DNA of 64,000 bases, taken from NCBI GenBank assembly GCA_050738155.1, contig JBOHYW010000002.1:1-64000 (forward strand), read 5' to 3'. The position numbers and the translations under genes were made by a program. The DNA comes from 66-474 sp050738155 (GTDB lineage Bacteria; Pseudomonadota; Gammaproteobacteria; Xanthomonadales; Rhodanobacteraceae). Below the pieces are notes generated by a model, which was given only the letters and a program-made list of their open reading frames with translations, was not told the DNA's origin and did no database searches. Below are positions 26,075-35,454 of the stretch, piece after piece (within the stretch, counting starts at the first letter, position 1; the number at the start of each line of letters is the position of its first letter).

Positions 26075-27016
26075 TCAACCGGAACAGGCAGTCGATAATC
26101 GACGTACCGAGGGACCCTGCAGCGCTGGCGCATAGCCGTAGCGCGGCAACGCTTCCGCCAGAACCGAGTCCAGAATCGCCCGTTGCACATCGGTGAGGTC
26201 GACGCGCCATTTGTCATTGGCCGGACGCAGCTGCTGGCGCAAGATCGCCTGCTCGAAGCGCGCAGCCCAATCCAGCTCGCAGAACTCCGTGACACGCTTG
26301 AAACATGCGACCGGATTGGCCATCAAATCCTCATAGCGAACCGGCAGGAAATTCGCCGCCGGAACATTCGCCGCGGCTGTGTCCATCGCCGCCATCATCA
26401 GCTTCCACTGGATGCCGGCCAACGCAACGAACGATCGGCCATGCCGCTCCCATTCGGCGCGCTGCGCCGATGTGAGTTCACCGGCCCGCCATCCGCCCGG
26501 TCCCTGCCAGCCGCGCCAAAACCCGACCTCGAGCAGGGAATTGGCCACTGCCCTGCCATCGCGGTACACATGAATGAACTTCGCATCCGGGAACAGCTCC
26601 CGCAGATAGCCGACGCGCGGCCATCCGGTGAGCTTGACCAGGACGCGCCGGCGGCGCGGCGTGGCGAGCCGTGCCACGGCGCCGGGGGCCTTGCGCAGGA
26701 CACGCGCGGTGACGTCCGAGGCCAGCAGATCCCTGCATGGCTGGGAAAATCCGGGACAAAGATGGTCCCAGTACTTGTAACGCTCGCCCGGTCGGAAGTA
26801 ACGCTTCAAAACCTGCCCCACGATCGGCAGGTCAGCCATGCGCAGCAGCACTCCGTTGGCGCCGGGCCGATCCGGAAACAGATCGCAGAACGGCGACTGC
26901 CACGCGACGACCGGGTGTTCCGCAAATATCTTGTGGAAGATGGTGGAGCCGCTGCGACCCGTGCCGACCACGAAGATCGGCCGATCAACCATCCCGTCGA
27001 TGCGTGACTTTGCCAT
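26075..27016 (-). CDS. PAPS-dependent sulfotransferase 1
   Basis: Encodes 313 residues from the ATG at 27016 (ACGGAGTAGTG precedes it); a second ATG at 27058 would add 14 residues. The 5'-phosphosulfate loop is VVGTGRSGSTIFHKIF near 14-30 and the 3'-phosphate motif is FIHVYRDGRAVANSLLEVG, with PVRYEDLMANP further on. These are the hallmarks of the sulfotransferase fold. It likely sulfates a sugar of the exopolysaccharide, as it sits among its biosynthetic genes and diverges from asnB. Confidence 0.88.
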   Translation of the reverse strand: MAKSRIDGMVDRPIFVVGTGRSGSTIFHKIFAEHPVVAWQSPFCDLFPDRPGANGVLLRMADLPIVGQVLKRYFRPGERYKYWDHLCPGFSQPCRDLLASDVTARVLRKAPGAVARLATPRRRRVLVKLTGWPRVGYLRELFPDAKFIHVYRDGRAVANSLLEVGFWRGWQGPGGWRAGELTSAQRAEWERHGRSFVALAGIQWKLMMAAMDTAAANVPAANFLPVRYEDLMANPVACFKRVTEFCELDWAARFEQAILRQQLRPANDKWRVDLTDVQRAILDSVLAEALPRYGYAPALQGPSVRRLSTACSG

Positions 27017-27433
27017 CACTACTCCGTTCGTGGACGCGTGCAACGCCTGCCGATGCATGCGATCGCACGCTGGTGCACAACCACCGACGATGATGACGAC
27101 GATTGGTGCCAGGATTCATCCTGAGCAGCCTAAAGCGTGCAACATTAACCTTCGAATATCACACCTTTGATTGGCTCGTTTCGGTAATTTTTACCGAAAA
27201 AACACAAGCAAGATTCAGTTGAATTTTTTGCGCACGTAATCATGTTCTTGTTAAGCATCGGTCGCACACAATGGGCAGGCCGATTCAGCTACATGAAACA
27301 GCCTGAAACAATTCGCGTCATTTATTTTCACATCATTTGTCCGGGTGAAAGACGGTGCACATGGATCGCTCCCTGACTCGCAGCCTGGCGGAAGCAGCCG
27401 TGCCGCCACACCCGCCATAGGGAAGACCAAGAC
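27017..27433. other. 417-base divergent, partly AT-rich promoter region
   Basis: Lies between the divergent sulfotransferase and asnB genes and holds no recognised gene. The part at 27140-27260 is much richer in A and T than the surroundings, as expected for promoters. It includes the perfect inverted repeat at 27180-27198. No -35/-10 pair was certain enough to list. Confidence 0.6.
27180..27198. promoter_or_regulatory. Perfect inverted repeat TTCGGTAA-TTT-TTACCGAA
   Basis: Eight-base arms around TTT in the AT-rich divergent spacer. It does not follow any gene closely, so a terminator is unlikely; an operator for one or both of the diverging genes (sulfotransferase and asnB) is possible. The following AAAAA run would also allow a weak hairpin. 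The binding protein is unknown. Confidence 0.4.
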
Positions 27434-29437
27434 ATGTGCGGGATTGCCGGATTCTGGGATGTAGCCAATCGCTTCGACACCGACGGTGGCAGCGCGGCGA
27501 TCGATCGCATGACGTGCGCCATCCGTCATCGTGGTCCCGACGACGCCGGCAGGTATCGCGACCGTCATGCCGGCGTGTGGCTCGGGCACCGTCGGCTGTC
27601 GGTGGTTGACCTGTCGCCCGAAGGACGCCAGCCGATGACCTCGGCCAGTGGCCGCTACGTGATCGTGTTCAATGGCGAGGTCTACAACCACCACCGCCTG
27701 CGCCCCGAACTCGAGGCGTACGGCGCCCGTTTTCGCGGCCACTCCGACACCGAAGTCATGCTGGCGGCGATCGAATGCTGGGGACTTGAGCCTGCCGTGG
27801 ATCGCTTCATCGGCATGTTCGCGTTCGTGCTGTGGGACCGGCATGCCCATACCCTGACGCTGGCGCGCGACCGCGTGGGCATCAAACCGCTCTACTACGG
27901 GTGGGCGGGCGCGGTGTTCGTGTTCGGTTCCGAGTTGAAGGCGCTCACGGCGCTGCCGGGCTTCGACAATCCGGTCGATCGTGGCGCGTTGTGCCTGCTG
28001 CTGCGCCACAACTACATCATTGGCCCGCATTCGATCTACAGGGACATCCACAAACTGCCGCCAGCGACGATGTTGACAGTCGACCGCAATCTGGCGGCAA
28101 CGCCTGCGTCGGTCGAGTCGCTGGAAAAGTGCGTTCGCAGGTACTGGTCGATCGCGGATGCGGCCGCGGCCGACCCACACCGCCAGCAACAAACCGACGA
28201 AGATGCGGTGGAACAATTGGACTGTCTGCTGCGCGACGCGGTTGCGTTGCGCATGGAAGCGGATGTGCCGCTCGGCGCGTTTTTGTCAGGCGGCGTGGAT
28301 TCGTCGACGGTCGTCGCGCTGATGCAGGCCCAATCGAATCGTCCGGTGCAGACGTTTTCGATCGGCTTCCACGAACAGGCGCACGACGAGGCGCAATATG
28401 CCCGCGGAGTCGCCCACCACCTCGGCACCGAGCACCACGAGTTGTACGTTTCGGCACGCGACGCGCTGGACGTCATCCCGCGGTTGCCGACGATGTTCGA
28501 CGAACCGTTTTCGGATTCTTCGCAGATTCCAACGTATCTGTTGTCGAAGTTGGCGCGCAGCCAGGTCACGGTCGCGTTGTCGGGCGATGGCGGCGATGAA
28601 TTGTTTGCCGGTTACAGCCGCTACCTGTGGGCGGCCAAGGTCGAACATTGGCTGGGGCGTACACCGCGATCGCTGCGCCTGCCGCTGGCAGGCTCGCTGC
28701 ACGCGCGCCCGGGCATCTACGAAGCGCTGTTCGGTGGCGCCAACCGTTGCATGCCGCGCCGGTTCCGGGTGCGCAATCCGAAGACCAAGATCGGCCTGTT
28801 GGCAAGAATGCTTGAAACGTCATCGATCGACGAACGTTACCGGTTGCTGATTTCGCAATGGTTCGATCCGGCATCGGTGGTGCCGGGAGCACGCGAACCG
28901 TCGACGGTGCTTGCCGATTTCGCCGCGTGGCCAAACGTTCAGGGCCCGATGGAACGCATGATGTACAGCGACCTGGTTGGCTATCTGCCCGGCGACATTC
29001 TCGTGAAAGTCGATCGCGCCAGCATGGCGACCGGCCTCGAAGCACGCGTACCGCTGCTTGATCACCGGGTTGTCGAATTCGGGTGGCAAACACCGTTGCG
29101 ACAGAAATTGCGTGACGGACAAGGCAAGTGGTTGCTGCGCCAGGTGCTGTACCGGTACGTGCCCCGACACCTGATCGACCGGCCCAAGAAGGGATTCAGC
29201 GTACCGATCGACGTGTGGCTGCGTGGCCCGTTGCGCGACTGGGCCGAATCGCTGCTGGACGAACGGCGGCTACGAGAAGAGGGCTTTTTCGACCCTGCGC
29301 CGATCCGCAAGATGTGGACCGACCACGTCGAGGGACGCGTGCGCGAACACCACCGTCTGTGGGACGTATTGATGTTCCAGGCATGGCTCGCACAATCGGC
29401 TCGCTGCCGCACGGACCGCAACGAAATCGCCGCCTGA
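27434..29437 (+). CDS. asnB: Asparagine synthase-type glutamine amidotransferase
   Basis: Encodes 667 residues. The class II glutaminase nucleophile Cys2 is exposed after Met removal (MCGIAGFWD); RHRGPDDAG and FNGEVYNHHRLRPEL follow. The synthetase half has the ATP pyrophosphatase loop LSGGVDSSTVVAL and ALSGDGGDELFAGYSRYLW. It transfers glutamine ammonia to an adenylated carboxylate. In a polysaccharide locus such enzymes may amidate uronic acids rather than make asparagine. Spacing and direction suggest co-transcription with the next sulfotransferase, 95 bases on. Confidence 0.9.
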   Translation: MCGIAGFWDVANRFDTDGGSAAIDRMTCAIRHRGPDDAGRYRDRHAGVWLGHRRLSVVDLSPEGRQPMTSASGRYVIVFNGEVYNHHRLRPELEAYGARFRGHSDTEVMLAAIECWGLEPAVDRFIGMFAFVLWDRHAHTLTLARDRVGIKPLYYGWAGAVFVFGSELKALTALPGFDNPVDRGALCLLLRHNYIIGPHSIYRDIHKLPPATMLTVDRNLAATPASVESLEKCVRRYWSIADAAAADPHRQQQTDEDAVEQLDCLLRDAVALRMEADVPLGAFLSGGVDSSTVVALMQAQSNRPVQTFSIGFHEQAHDEAQYARGVAHHLGTEHHELYVSARDALDVIPRLPTMFDEPFSDSSQIPTYLLSKLARSQVTVALSGDGGDELFAGYSRYLWAAKVEHWLGRTPRSLRLPLAGSLHARPGIYEALFGGANRCMPRRFRVRNPKTKIGLLARMLETSSIDERYRLLISQWFDPASVVPGAREPSTVLADFAAWPNVQGPMERMMYSDLVGYLPGDILVKVDRASMATGLEARVPLLDHRVVEFGWQTPLRQKLRDGQGKWLLRQVLYRYVPRHLIDRPKKGFSVPIDVWLRGPLRDWAESLLDERRLREEGFFDPAPIRKMWTDHVEGRVREHHRLWDVLMFQAWLAQSARCRTDRNEIAA

Positions 29438-29532
29438 AACGAGCGCCGAGTCGACGCGCGCGGTCGCCGCGCATCCACCAGCGCGGGTTCCAATAATCGC
29501 AAAAGATCCAGTCGCAAGGAGTAGACGCAACC

Positions 29533-30441
29533 ATGAAGATCCTCTATGTCATGGGCTTTTCGCGCAGCGGTTCCACCCTGCTCGACATCCTGTTCTCCGA
29601 CCATCCCGGCATATTCGGGTCGGGCGAATTGATGAATCTGATCGGCGCCATGGACGTTAGCCACAACTATTGCGCGTGCGGCCAACCGTCAAGTTCCTGC
29701 CCCTTGTGGCGAAAGGTACGGCGCAAGTGGGCGCGTACGGTTGGCGACGACGTGGCGTTGCAATACCCCGCGCTGCAGGCACGCCTCGAACGCGTCCGCA
29801 ACCTGCCCCGCTACCGCCGGCCACACGACCAGAACGACGCGCTCGGTAAATACCTCGTGCAGTCGCGTGCATTGTTCGATGCCATCGCCGAGGCAAGCGG
29901 AGCCACCACGATCGTGGATTCCTCCAAGGCGCCCGTTCGCGCGCTGGCATTGTCACGGATGCAAGGTGTGGATTTTCGCGTCATCCACCTGGTCCGCGAC
30001 GTGCGCGGCGTCGCCTGCTCCACTCGCAGGCCGTTCAAGAAAAATCGCGAAGGAGGAATCATGACCGAGCAGCCGGGCATGAAGCCATCGGTCACGGCCG
30101 GCAAATGGATGGTGATCAACGCGGCGGCCAACCGGGTGCGCGCGCGGTTGGGCAGCCGCGCCATGCTGGTTCGCTATGAAGACCTCGTCAACAAACCGCT
30201 CGCGACCCTCGAACGCCTGTCGCGATTCGCCGGCGTCGATTGGTCGTCCACCGCGCGCAAACTCGGCACGGGCGGCGAATTCAGTGCCGAACACATGATC
30301 GAGGGCAATCGCCTGCGCATGCAGAAACGCATCGAACTGAAACAGGACATGCGCTGGCGCAAGGAACTGTCCAGGTTGCATCAGGCGGTGTTGCCGCTGG
30401 TGACCGCGCCGGTGGCGTGGCCATACGGTTACCGGCCGTGA
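29533..30441 (+). CDS. PAPS-dependent sulfotransferase 2
   Basis: Encodes 302 residues. The phosphosulfate loop GFSRSGSTLLDILFSDHP is at 8-25, the 3'-phosphate motif in VIHLVRDVRGVACSTRRP near 155-172 and VRYEDLVNKPLATLE after it. A pair of cysteines in NYCACGQPSSSCPLW is family-typical for this bacterial subgroup. It is probably a second carbohydrate sulfotransferase of the locus, with a different target from the one at 26075. It follows asnB by 95 bases and precedes the broken methyltransferase by 27. Confidence 0.88.
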   Translation: MKILYVMGFSRSGSTLLDILFSDHPGIFGSGELMNLIGAMDVSHNYCACGQPSSSCPLWRKVRRKWARTVGDDVALQYPALQARLERVRNLPRYRRPHDQNDALGKYLVQSRALFDAIAEASGATTIVDSSKAPVRALALSRMQGVDFRVIHLVRDVRGVACSTRRPFKKNREGGIMTEQPGMKPSVTAGKWMVINAAANRVRARLGSRAMLVRYEDLVNKPLATLERLSRFAGVDWSSTARKLGTGGEFSAEHMIEGNRLRMQKRIELKQDMRWRKELSRLHQAVLPLVTAPVAWPYGYRP

Positions 30442-30468
30442 TGGCGGCAGCACAGGAGGCACATTCGC

Positions 30469-31134
30469 GTGAACAACTATGAATTTTGTGCTGCATGGGT
30501 GCTCGACCAGGCACTGAATCGGGATACGCGCGTACTCGATTACGGCTGCGGGCGCCGGCGAGATCGTCAAGGCGCTGCGCGCGCACCAGGCCGATGCCTT
30601 CGGCTGCGACACTTTCTACGAGGGCGGCGACCACTCGAGCCAGGTGCAGTCGGGCCTGCTGGATGCCGGATACGTCAGGAGGATGCACGGGGACCACATC
30701 CCGTTCGACGACGACTCGTTTGACATGATCGTCAACAACCAGGTGATGGAACACGTCGAGGACATCGACGGCGTGCTGGCCGAATTGCGGCGCGTGTTGA
30801 AGCCTGCACTGGTTCCCGAAGCACGGCGGGCCGCACGTCTACTATGCCGCGCTGTTCCGTTCCATCGGCTTCGGTTACCACAAGGACGACAAAAGCGTCA
30901 TCGACTGGAGCCGGAATTTTTGCACCTGGCTCGACAACTGGACCCACTACCGGAGGCGCCGCGGGATCAACGCCGCGGTATGTCCGGTATTTCCACGACA
31001 TCCGGTATATGGAAGACTACTGGCTGCGACGCAGGCTCGGCGCCAAACAACGCATGGTCGCGTGGCTACCGGCACTGGTGCAAAAGGCCATCGTGCAGAA
31101 GCTTGGCGGGACGGTGATGGTCGCGGACAAGTAA
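30469..31134 (+). pseudogene. Class I SAM-dependent methyltransferase, broken by at least three frameshifts
   Basis: A methyltransferase can be rebuilt only by changing frame. From the GTG at 30469 the protein reads to VLDYGCG (motif I) and then shifts near 30552, where one extra base is present. It resumes as AGEIVKALRAHQADAFGCD and runs to NNQVMEHVEDIDGVLAELRR. A second shift near 30805-30814 restores FPKHGGPHVYYAALFRSIGF, and a third near 30950-30980 restores YFHDIRYMEDYWLRRRLG to the stop at 31134. Neighbouring genes are intact, so decay rather than general sequencing error is more likely. Confidence 0.82.
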
Positions 31135-31169
31135 TCCTATTTCCAACATGAAAACAAAAAAGAGCGCCT

Positions 31170-31262
31170 GACACGGATCAAAGCGGAAAAAAGCCGATAG
31201 ACACGGATTTCCATCGAATCATTGTCTGATCCGCGTGCATCCGTGTAAATCCGTGTCCAAAA
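31170..31262. repeat. ACACGGAT / ATCCGTGT interspersed repeat
   Basis: GACACGGATCAAAGCGGA, then GACACGGATTTCC, and the inverted CATCCGTGTAAATCCGTGTC. Same family as the moaC-moaA spacer. It occupies the 197-base gap between the broken methyltransferase and the convergent gene at 31332; nothing else is seen there. Confidence 0.65.
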
Positions 31263-31331
31263 TTTCCCGGTTCATGCGGGATGCCTGCATGGTCGACAGC
31301 ATGGAAGCGGAATAACCAGCCGCTACGCACG

Positions 31332-32216
31332 TCAAAACCGCAACGTTTCGAGTACGCGGTGCAGCCGCTGGAAATAAAGCCGGGTGTAGGCAACACCAAT
31401 GACGTTGCCCGGGCTGCGCATGTGCCGCGCCAGCCGCATGGCGTAGAACTGCCGCTTGGCCAGTTGCTCGCGCACGAAGTAATCCAGCAACTCCCTGTCG
31501 AGCTTGGCGTGGGTCGACGCTTCGTAAGTCGCAAGCAACGCGAAACGGTCGAACCCCGTCCACGGGCGCGGACCGCCACGCTTGCCCCGGATCATCAACA
31601 GCGACACCATGAAGCGGGCGAAATCTTCCTCGGGAAAACCGCACCAGAGGTGGTGCGGGTCGAAGAAAAACCAGCCGGCCTCGTGCTTGTCGAAACGGAA
31701 GTTGCGCGCCTCGAACCCGGTGACGACGAGCATTCGCTGGCGGTCCCGCATGCGGGCCATCACCCTCGGACCGGGCGCGAGAAAGCCCTCGAGCTGGTAG
31801 TTCTTGACCGGCAAGCCATCAGCCTTGTGACAATGCAGGCGCGCCAGCAGCAGCATCGCCGCTTGCAGGCACTGCGTGGCTTGTTCGCAAGCGGGACGGC
31901 GTGTCAACAATTCATGCATGTCGGGCCCGCTCAGCACTGGATAGACGATGCAGGCCTGCTCGATGCGCTCCGGACAGCACGCGGCAGCGTCGATGCCGTG
32001 CAGGAAACGCATGTCGCCGTACTCGCGCTGGGCGGATGCGATACATGCCGGATCGACGAAATCGTGCATCGCATCGTCGCTGGCGCGGACGATCTTGTAG
32101 AAATGCCCGGCCGATTGCGCAACCCAGGATTCCCGCCGGCGCGTGAACTTGAGGGCGCCGATGGCGCTGGCGTCGCTTCGCCGCGGACTCGCTTCGACCG
32201 GCTGCGCGACGGTCAT
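31332..32216 (-). CDS. Unknown protein of the polysaccharide locus, distant kinase-like features
   Basis: Encodes 294 residues from the ATG at 32216, which overlaps the next gene upstream by 4 bases; an open frame continues upstream without similarity. No signal or membrane helix. VVTGFEARNFRFDKHEAG followed by WFFFDPHHLWCGF has the spacing of a phosphotransferase catalytic loop and metal-binding DP motif, but the usual catalytic Asp is not in place. The N-terminal ALKFTRRRESWVAQSAGHFYK could be the ATP-binding lobe. Possibly a degenerate or divergent sugar kinase; the assignment is weak. Confidence 0.6.
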   Translation of the reverse strand: MTVAQPVEASPRRSDASAIGALKFTRRRESWVAQSAGHFYKIVRASDDAMHDFVDPACIASAQREYGDMRFLHGIDAAACCPERIEQACIVYPVLSGPDMHELLTRRPACEQATQCLQAAMLLLARLHCHKADGLPVKNYQLEGFLAPGPRVMARMRDRQRMLVVTGFEARNFRFDKHEAGWFFFDPHHLWCGFPEEDFARFMVSLLMIRGKRGGPRPWTGFDRFALLATYEASTHAKLDRELLDYFVREQLAKRQFYAMRLARHMRSPGNVIGVAYTRLYFQRLHRVLETLRF

Positions 32217-33052
32217 GACAGATCCGTCACCAACGACTTGATATCGCTGCCACCACCCACCTCGTTTTCGACGACGAAGCGGCCGTCCACGAGGCGGAAG
32301 ATATTCGACTGCTCGATGCGCCGGTTCTCGATGATGGCCAGCCTGCCGGATTCCTTCAATGCGCCGCGCAGGTTCCTCATCGCTTCGCACAAGCGCGTGT
32401 CGGGAAAGTAGCTACGGTTGAGGATGTTTGCGGCGATCACGAGATCGGCTTTTTCGAACGGCCAAGCGTCGAAGATGCTGTACCGCTCGAGGCGTATGTC
32501 GTTGCCGAGCCTCGGCAACAGCGCGCGATTCATCAGGGCGACCTTGCGCACGTGCTTGCATCTGGATGCATCGAAACCACCAAACAGCCGCGCCACCATG
32601 CCGGACTGCAGCGACGACGCCTCGCCGGTGTCGTTGTAGACGACAAAGAAGCGGTTGGCGAACATGAAGGGGACGAGGTCGGCGTCGCAAAAGAACACGC
32701 CCTTCCTGGTGTGGCAAGCATAGGCGTATATGTGCCGGTCGGTGACGTAATAACGGGAAAACCGCATCGCATTGATGACACTCAGCGAAGCGCTTCCATC
32801 GGATGCGCCGACATCGACCACCACCGGCCGCGACGCAAAAGTCGTCCCGGCGAGCAGTTGCGTGGTCATGGGATAACGATCGTCACTGGTGGTCTTGAAC
32901 ACGCCCCCGATCTTGATCCGGGCGATGATGTCGGTTGCCTTGCGGGCGTCGATTTCCGGGCTGAGCAAAGCGCGCGGATCGGGGCAGCCCCGCTCGAGGT
33001 TCGGGCGCACCTTTTGCACGAAAGTTCGATTCAATCTAATGGGTCTTTCCAC
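32213..33052 (-). CDS. Methyltransferase-like protein of the polysaccharide locus
   Basis: Encodes 279 residues from a GTG at 33052, overlapping the glycosyltransferase gene by 17 bases. A SAM-binding motif I is readable in PVVVDVGASDGSASLSVI (about 76-93), and DIRLERYSIFDAWPFEKADL with VIAANILNRSYF and GALKESGRLAIIENRR follows the order of motifs II to IV of class I methyltransferases. The N-terminal 65 residues are unlike common families. It probably methylates a sugar or lipid-linked intermediate. Confidence 0.65.
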   Translation of the reverse strand: MERPIRLNRTFVQKVRPNLERGCPDPRALLSPEIDARKATDIIARIKIGGVFKTTSDDRYPMTTQLLAGTTFASRPVVVDVGASDGSASLSVINAMRFSRYYVTDRHIYAYACHTRKGVFFCDADLVPFMFANRFFVVYNDTGEASSLQSGMVARLFGGFDASRCKHVRKVALMNRALLPRLGNDIRLERYSIFDAWPFEKADLVIAANILNRSYFPDTRLCEAMRNLRGALKESGRLAIIENRRIEQSNIFRLVDGRFVVENEVGGGSDIKSLVTDLS

Positions 33053-34175
33053 GGCTCGTCACCAGCTCTTGATAGAGATCGGAGAAGCGATGGCCTATGG
33101 CCTCGCGCGCAAACAGTTCGGTGATGCGTTGGCGGGCACGCATGCCGAGCGACCGACGCGCAGCGACAGCGAGGGCCGCGAGTTGCTCCCAGCCATCGGC
33201 CAGGGCGGCAGCATCGCGCGGTGGCACCACGACCCCTGCATCGCCGACGATCGTGGCGGCGTCGCCGACGTTGGTGGAAACGCATGGGACACCACATGCC
33301 ATGGCTTCGGCAACCGCGTTGGGAAATGCCTCGCCGCGCGAGGACAGCGTGGCGATGTCCAGCGCCGAGTACACGGCGGGAATGTCGTCACGTCGTCCGC
33401 ACAGGCGAATGTGCGGACGCAAACCCATGCGCTCAATCGAACCCGACAATTGCGGGTTGTCATCGTCGGCGCCTTCGCCCGCCAGCAGGAACACCGCATC
33501 CGGATGATCCGCATGGAAATACGCCGCGGCCTGCAGGAAATTGTCATGGTCCTTGGTCGGGTGCGCCCGCGCGACCATGCCGACGGTCAGTGCGCCATCG
33601 GGAATTTCGAACTCGCGGCGCATGCGGCTGCGCGCGTCCGGGTCCGGCCTGAACCGATGCATGTCGTAGCCGTTCGGGATCACCACGGTGCGGCCGGGCG
33701 CGAAACCTGCCCGCTGGTGTTGCGCCGCCGCCACCGCCGAAACATAGCGAATCCGGTCCGGCGCCCGCGACAACAGCGCGTTCACGCGTATCACGGCCCT
33801 GGTCTTGCGCTTCTCGCTCGCGAGGTCACTCAACGAATGGTGCACACCCCAAATCAAGGGGATGCGGGTCCCGACCAACGCCAACGATGACATCAGGTTC
33901 GCGTGGTACATCCACGCGTGCACCACGTCCGGGCGCCCAATCTGTGCATCCATGATCCGTCGCAACCGCAGCAGGTCGCGCGGCCCCGCCTTGCCCGCAT
34001 GCATCCCGACATGATGGAGTTCGGCCAAGCCCGCCACGCGCGCGCTCAATGGTCCCTTTCCACCCAGCACCACCACCATGCTGTCGGGTTGTCCGAGCGT
34101 CTCGAGCAACCCGCACAGGGCCAGTTCGGCGCCGCCCACATTGAGCCCGGTAATGACATGACAGATCCTCATCAT
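33036..34175 (-). CDS. GT4-family glycosyltransferase
   Basis: Encodes 379 residues. GT-B fold: ICHVITGLNVGGAELALCGL is the N-terminal glycine-rich start, with VIPNGYDMHRFRPD in the hinge and VGMVARAHPTKDHDNFLQAA beginning the donor domain. EAFPNAVAEAMACGVPCVST carries the EX7E pair. It likely adds one sugar of the repeat unit, with donor unknown. Its ATG overlaps the membrane-protein gene upstream by 4 bases. Confidence 0.88.
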   Translation of the reverse strand: MMRICHVITGLNVGGAELALCGLLETLGQPDSMVVVLGGKGPLSARVAGLAELHHVGMHAGKAGPRDLLRLRRIMDAQIGRPDVVHAWMYHANLMSSLALVGTRIPLIWGVHHSLSDLASEKRKTRAVIRVNALLSRAPDRIRYVSAVAAAQHQRAGFAPGRTVVIPNGYDMHRFRPDPDARSRMRREFEIPDGALTVGMVARAHPTKDHDNFLQAAAYFHADHPDAVFLLAGEGADDDNPQLSGSIERMGLRPHIRLCGRRDDIPAVYSALDIATLSSRGEAFPNAVAEAMACGVPCVSTNVGDAATIVGDAGVVVPPRDAAALADGWEQLAALAVAARRSLGMRARQRITELFAREAIGHRFSDLYQELVTSRGKTH

Positions 34176-35449
34176 TTGGTACCACCCGCCGGTGCGATCC
34201 AGTCGCGATAGCCGGGGCGCGCCGCACCCGCATCGTCATCGTCATCGAACGATGCAACAGCGCGTCCGCCGACCGTCTGATACAGCTTCAATGACCTGAT
34301 CGCCATTGCATGCTGTTTGATGCGGAACCGTTTTCGCAACAAGGCCAATACGCCGTAATACTGGAAAATCACTACCAGTCCGTCTATCTGGACCCGGTGT
34401 CTCGGCCCCTGCAACAGCGTGAACGATCCGTACAACAGGATCATCGCGAGAAAGTAGATAACCATGAAACGCGCCGCAATGGTTGCTTTTTTCCAGACCA
34501 CCCAGATTCCATAAACCATCAGCGGCAACAGCAACCAATAGACGAGCTGTGGAATATCCAGGAATCCGTAACCGGTGTCCGTGTGGAAAGGTATTGGCGT
34601 CAGCGTGAACCGAAGCACACCTACCAGCGGATTGTCCATTTTCGAGCGCAATGTATGCACTGCACCAAGCAGGCTGCCGTGCCCGAGCACGTGCACCGCC
34701 GCCGCCAGTCCGCAGATTGCGAACAGCCACAACCACGGACTGCGCCTGCCGCGCGGAGACAGACCCAACGTGACCATGAACGCCATGCCGAGCATCAGCG
34801 GCACGTACAACCGCGTGACTGCCAGCACGCATGCCCCTGCTGCTGCGACCAGGATGGCGCGCCAGACCCTGCGTTCGGACATCAGAGCCACCGCGTAAAC
34901 CACCGCGGCGGTCGCGGTGGCGACCAGCGTGTCCTTGAGGTTGGGTATTGTCGACCAGGCCAGGATGTCCGGGCTCAGTGCAAGAAAGACGAACAGGCCG
35001 ACGCTGGTGCGGTCACTCATGCCGAGGCCGATGCGTGCTGCCTTCATCAGCAACCCGGCGGCCAGGAACGTCAATACCACGTTCAGCGCGACCGGCGCGT
35101 AGTAGCCGATGCCGAAAATCTCCATGGCCGTTGCGTTGTAGACGTAATAGGCAACGTTCCAGCCGGTCACGGTATGCACCACCTGGTCATAATGACTCAC
35201 GAAATTCAATATGCCTATGTTGTCGTGCGCCAGCCTTCTTCCTATATTGAAATAATTCCAGTCATCAAAGAACGTATAGGTGCCGTTGAACAAGACGCCG
35301 AAATACAGCATGAACAAACCGGCCTTGATGATGGCGATTGCATAGCTCAACAGCGCGCGTCTGGTATACGCATACGAAACGAACAAACCAACCCCGGCGA
35401 TGAAAGCCGTCGGCCATACCAACTGATAGATTGGAAATGCATGCAGCAT
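34172..35449 (-). CDS. Wzy-like polytopic membrane protein (putative polysaccharide polymerase)
   Basis: Encodes 425 residues with roughly ten membrane helices (for example AFIAGVGLFVSYAY, ALNVVLTFLAAGLLM, LLLPLMVYGIWVVW). A long loop after the second helices contains FFDDWNYFNIGRRLAHDN, and the C-terminal 50 residues are polar with a run of five Asp. Wzy proteins show little sequence conservation, so this rests on topology and place between glycosyltransferases of a locus that has Wzx, Wzc and Wza but no other polymerase. A glycosyltransferase of the GT-C type is an alternative. Confidence 0.6.
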   Translation of the reverse strand: MLHAFPIYQLVWPTAFIAGVGLFVSYAYTRRALLSYAIAIIKAGLFMLYFGVLFNGTYTFFDDWNYFNIGRRLAHDNIGILNFVSHYDQVVHTVTGWNVAYYVYNATAMEIFGIGYYAPVALNVVLTFLAAGLLMKAARIGLGMSDRTSVGLFVFLALSPDILAWSTIPNLKDTLVATATAAVVYAVALMSERRVWRAILVAAAGACVLAVTRLYVPLMLGMAFMVTLGLSPRGRRSPWLWLFAICGLAAAVHVLGHGSLLGAVHTLRSKMDNPLVGVLRFTLTPIPFHTDTGYGFLDIPQLVYWLLLPLMVYGIWVVWKKATIAARFMVIYFLAMILLYGSFTLLQGPRHRVQIDGLVVIFQYYGVLALLRKRFRIKQHAMAIRSLKLYQTVGGRAVASFDDDDDAGAARPGYRDWIAPAGGTK

Positions 35450-35454
35450 GGCGG

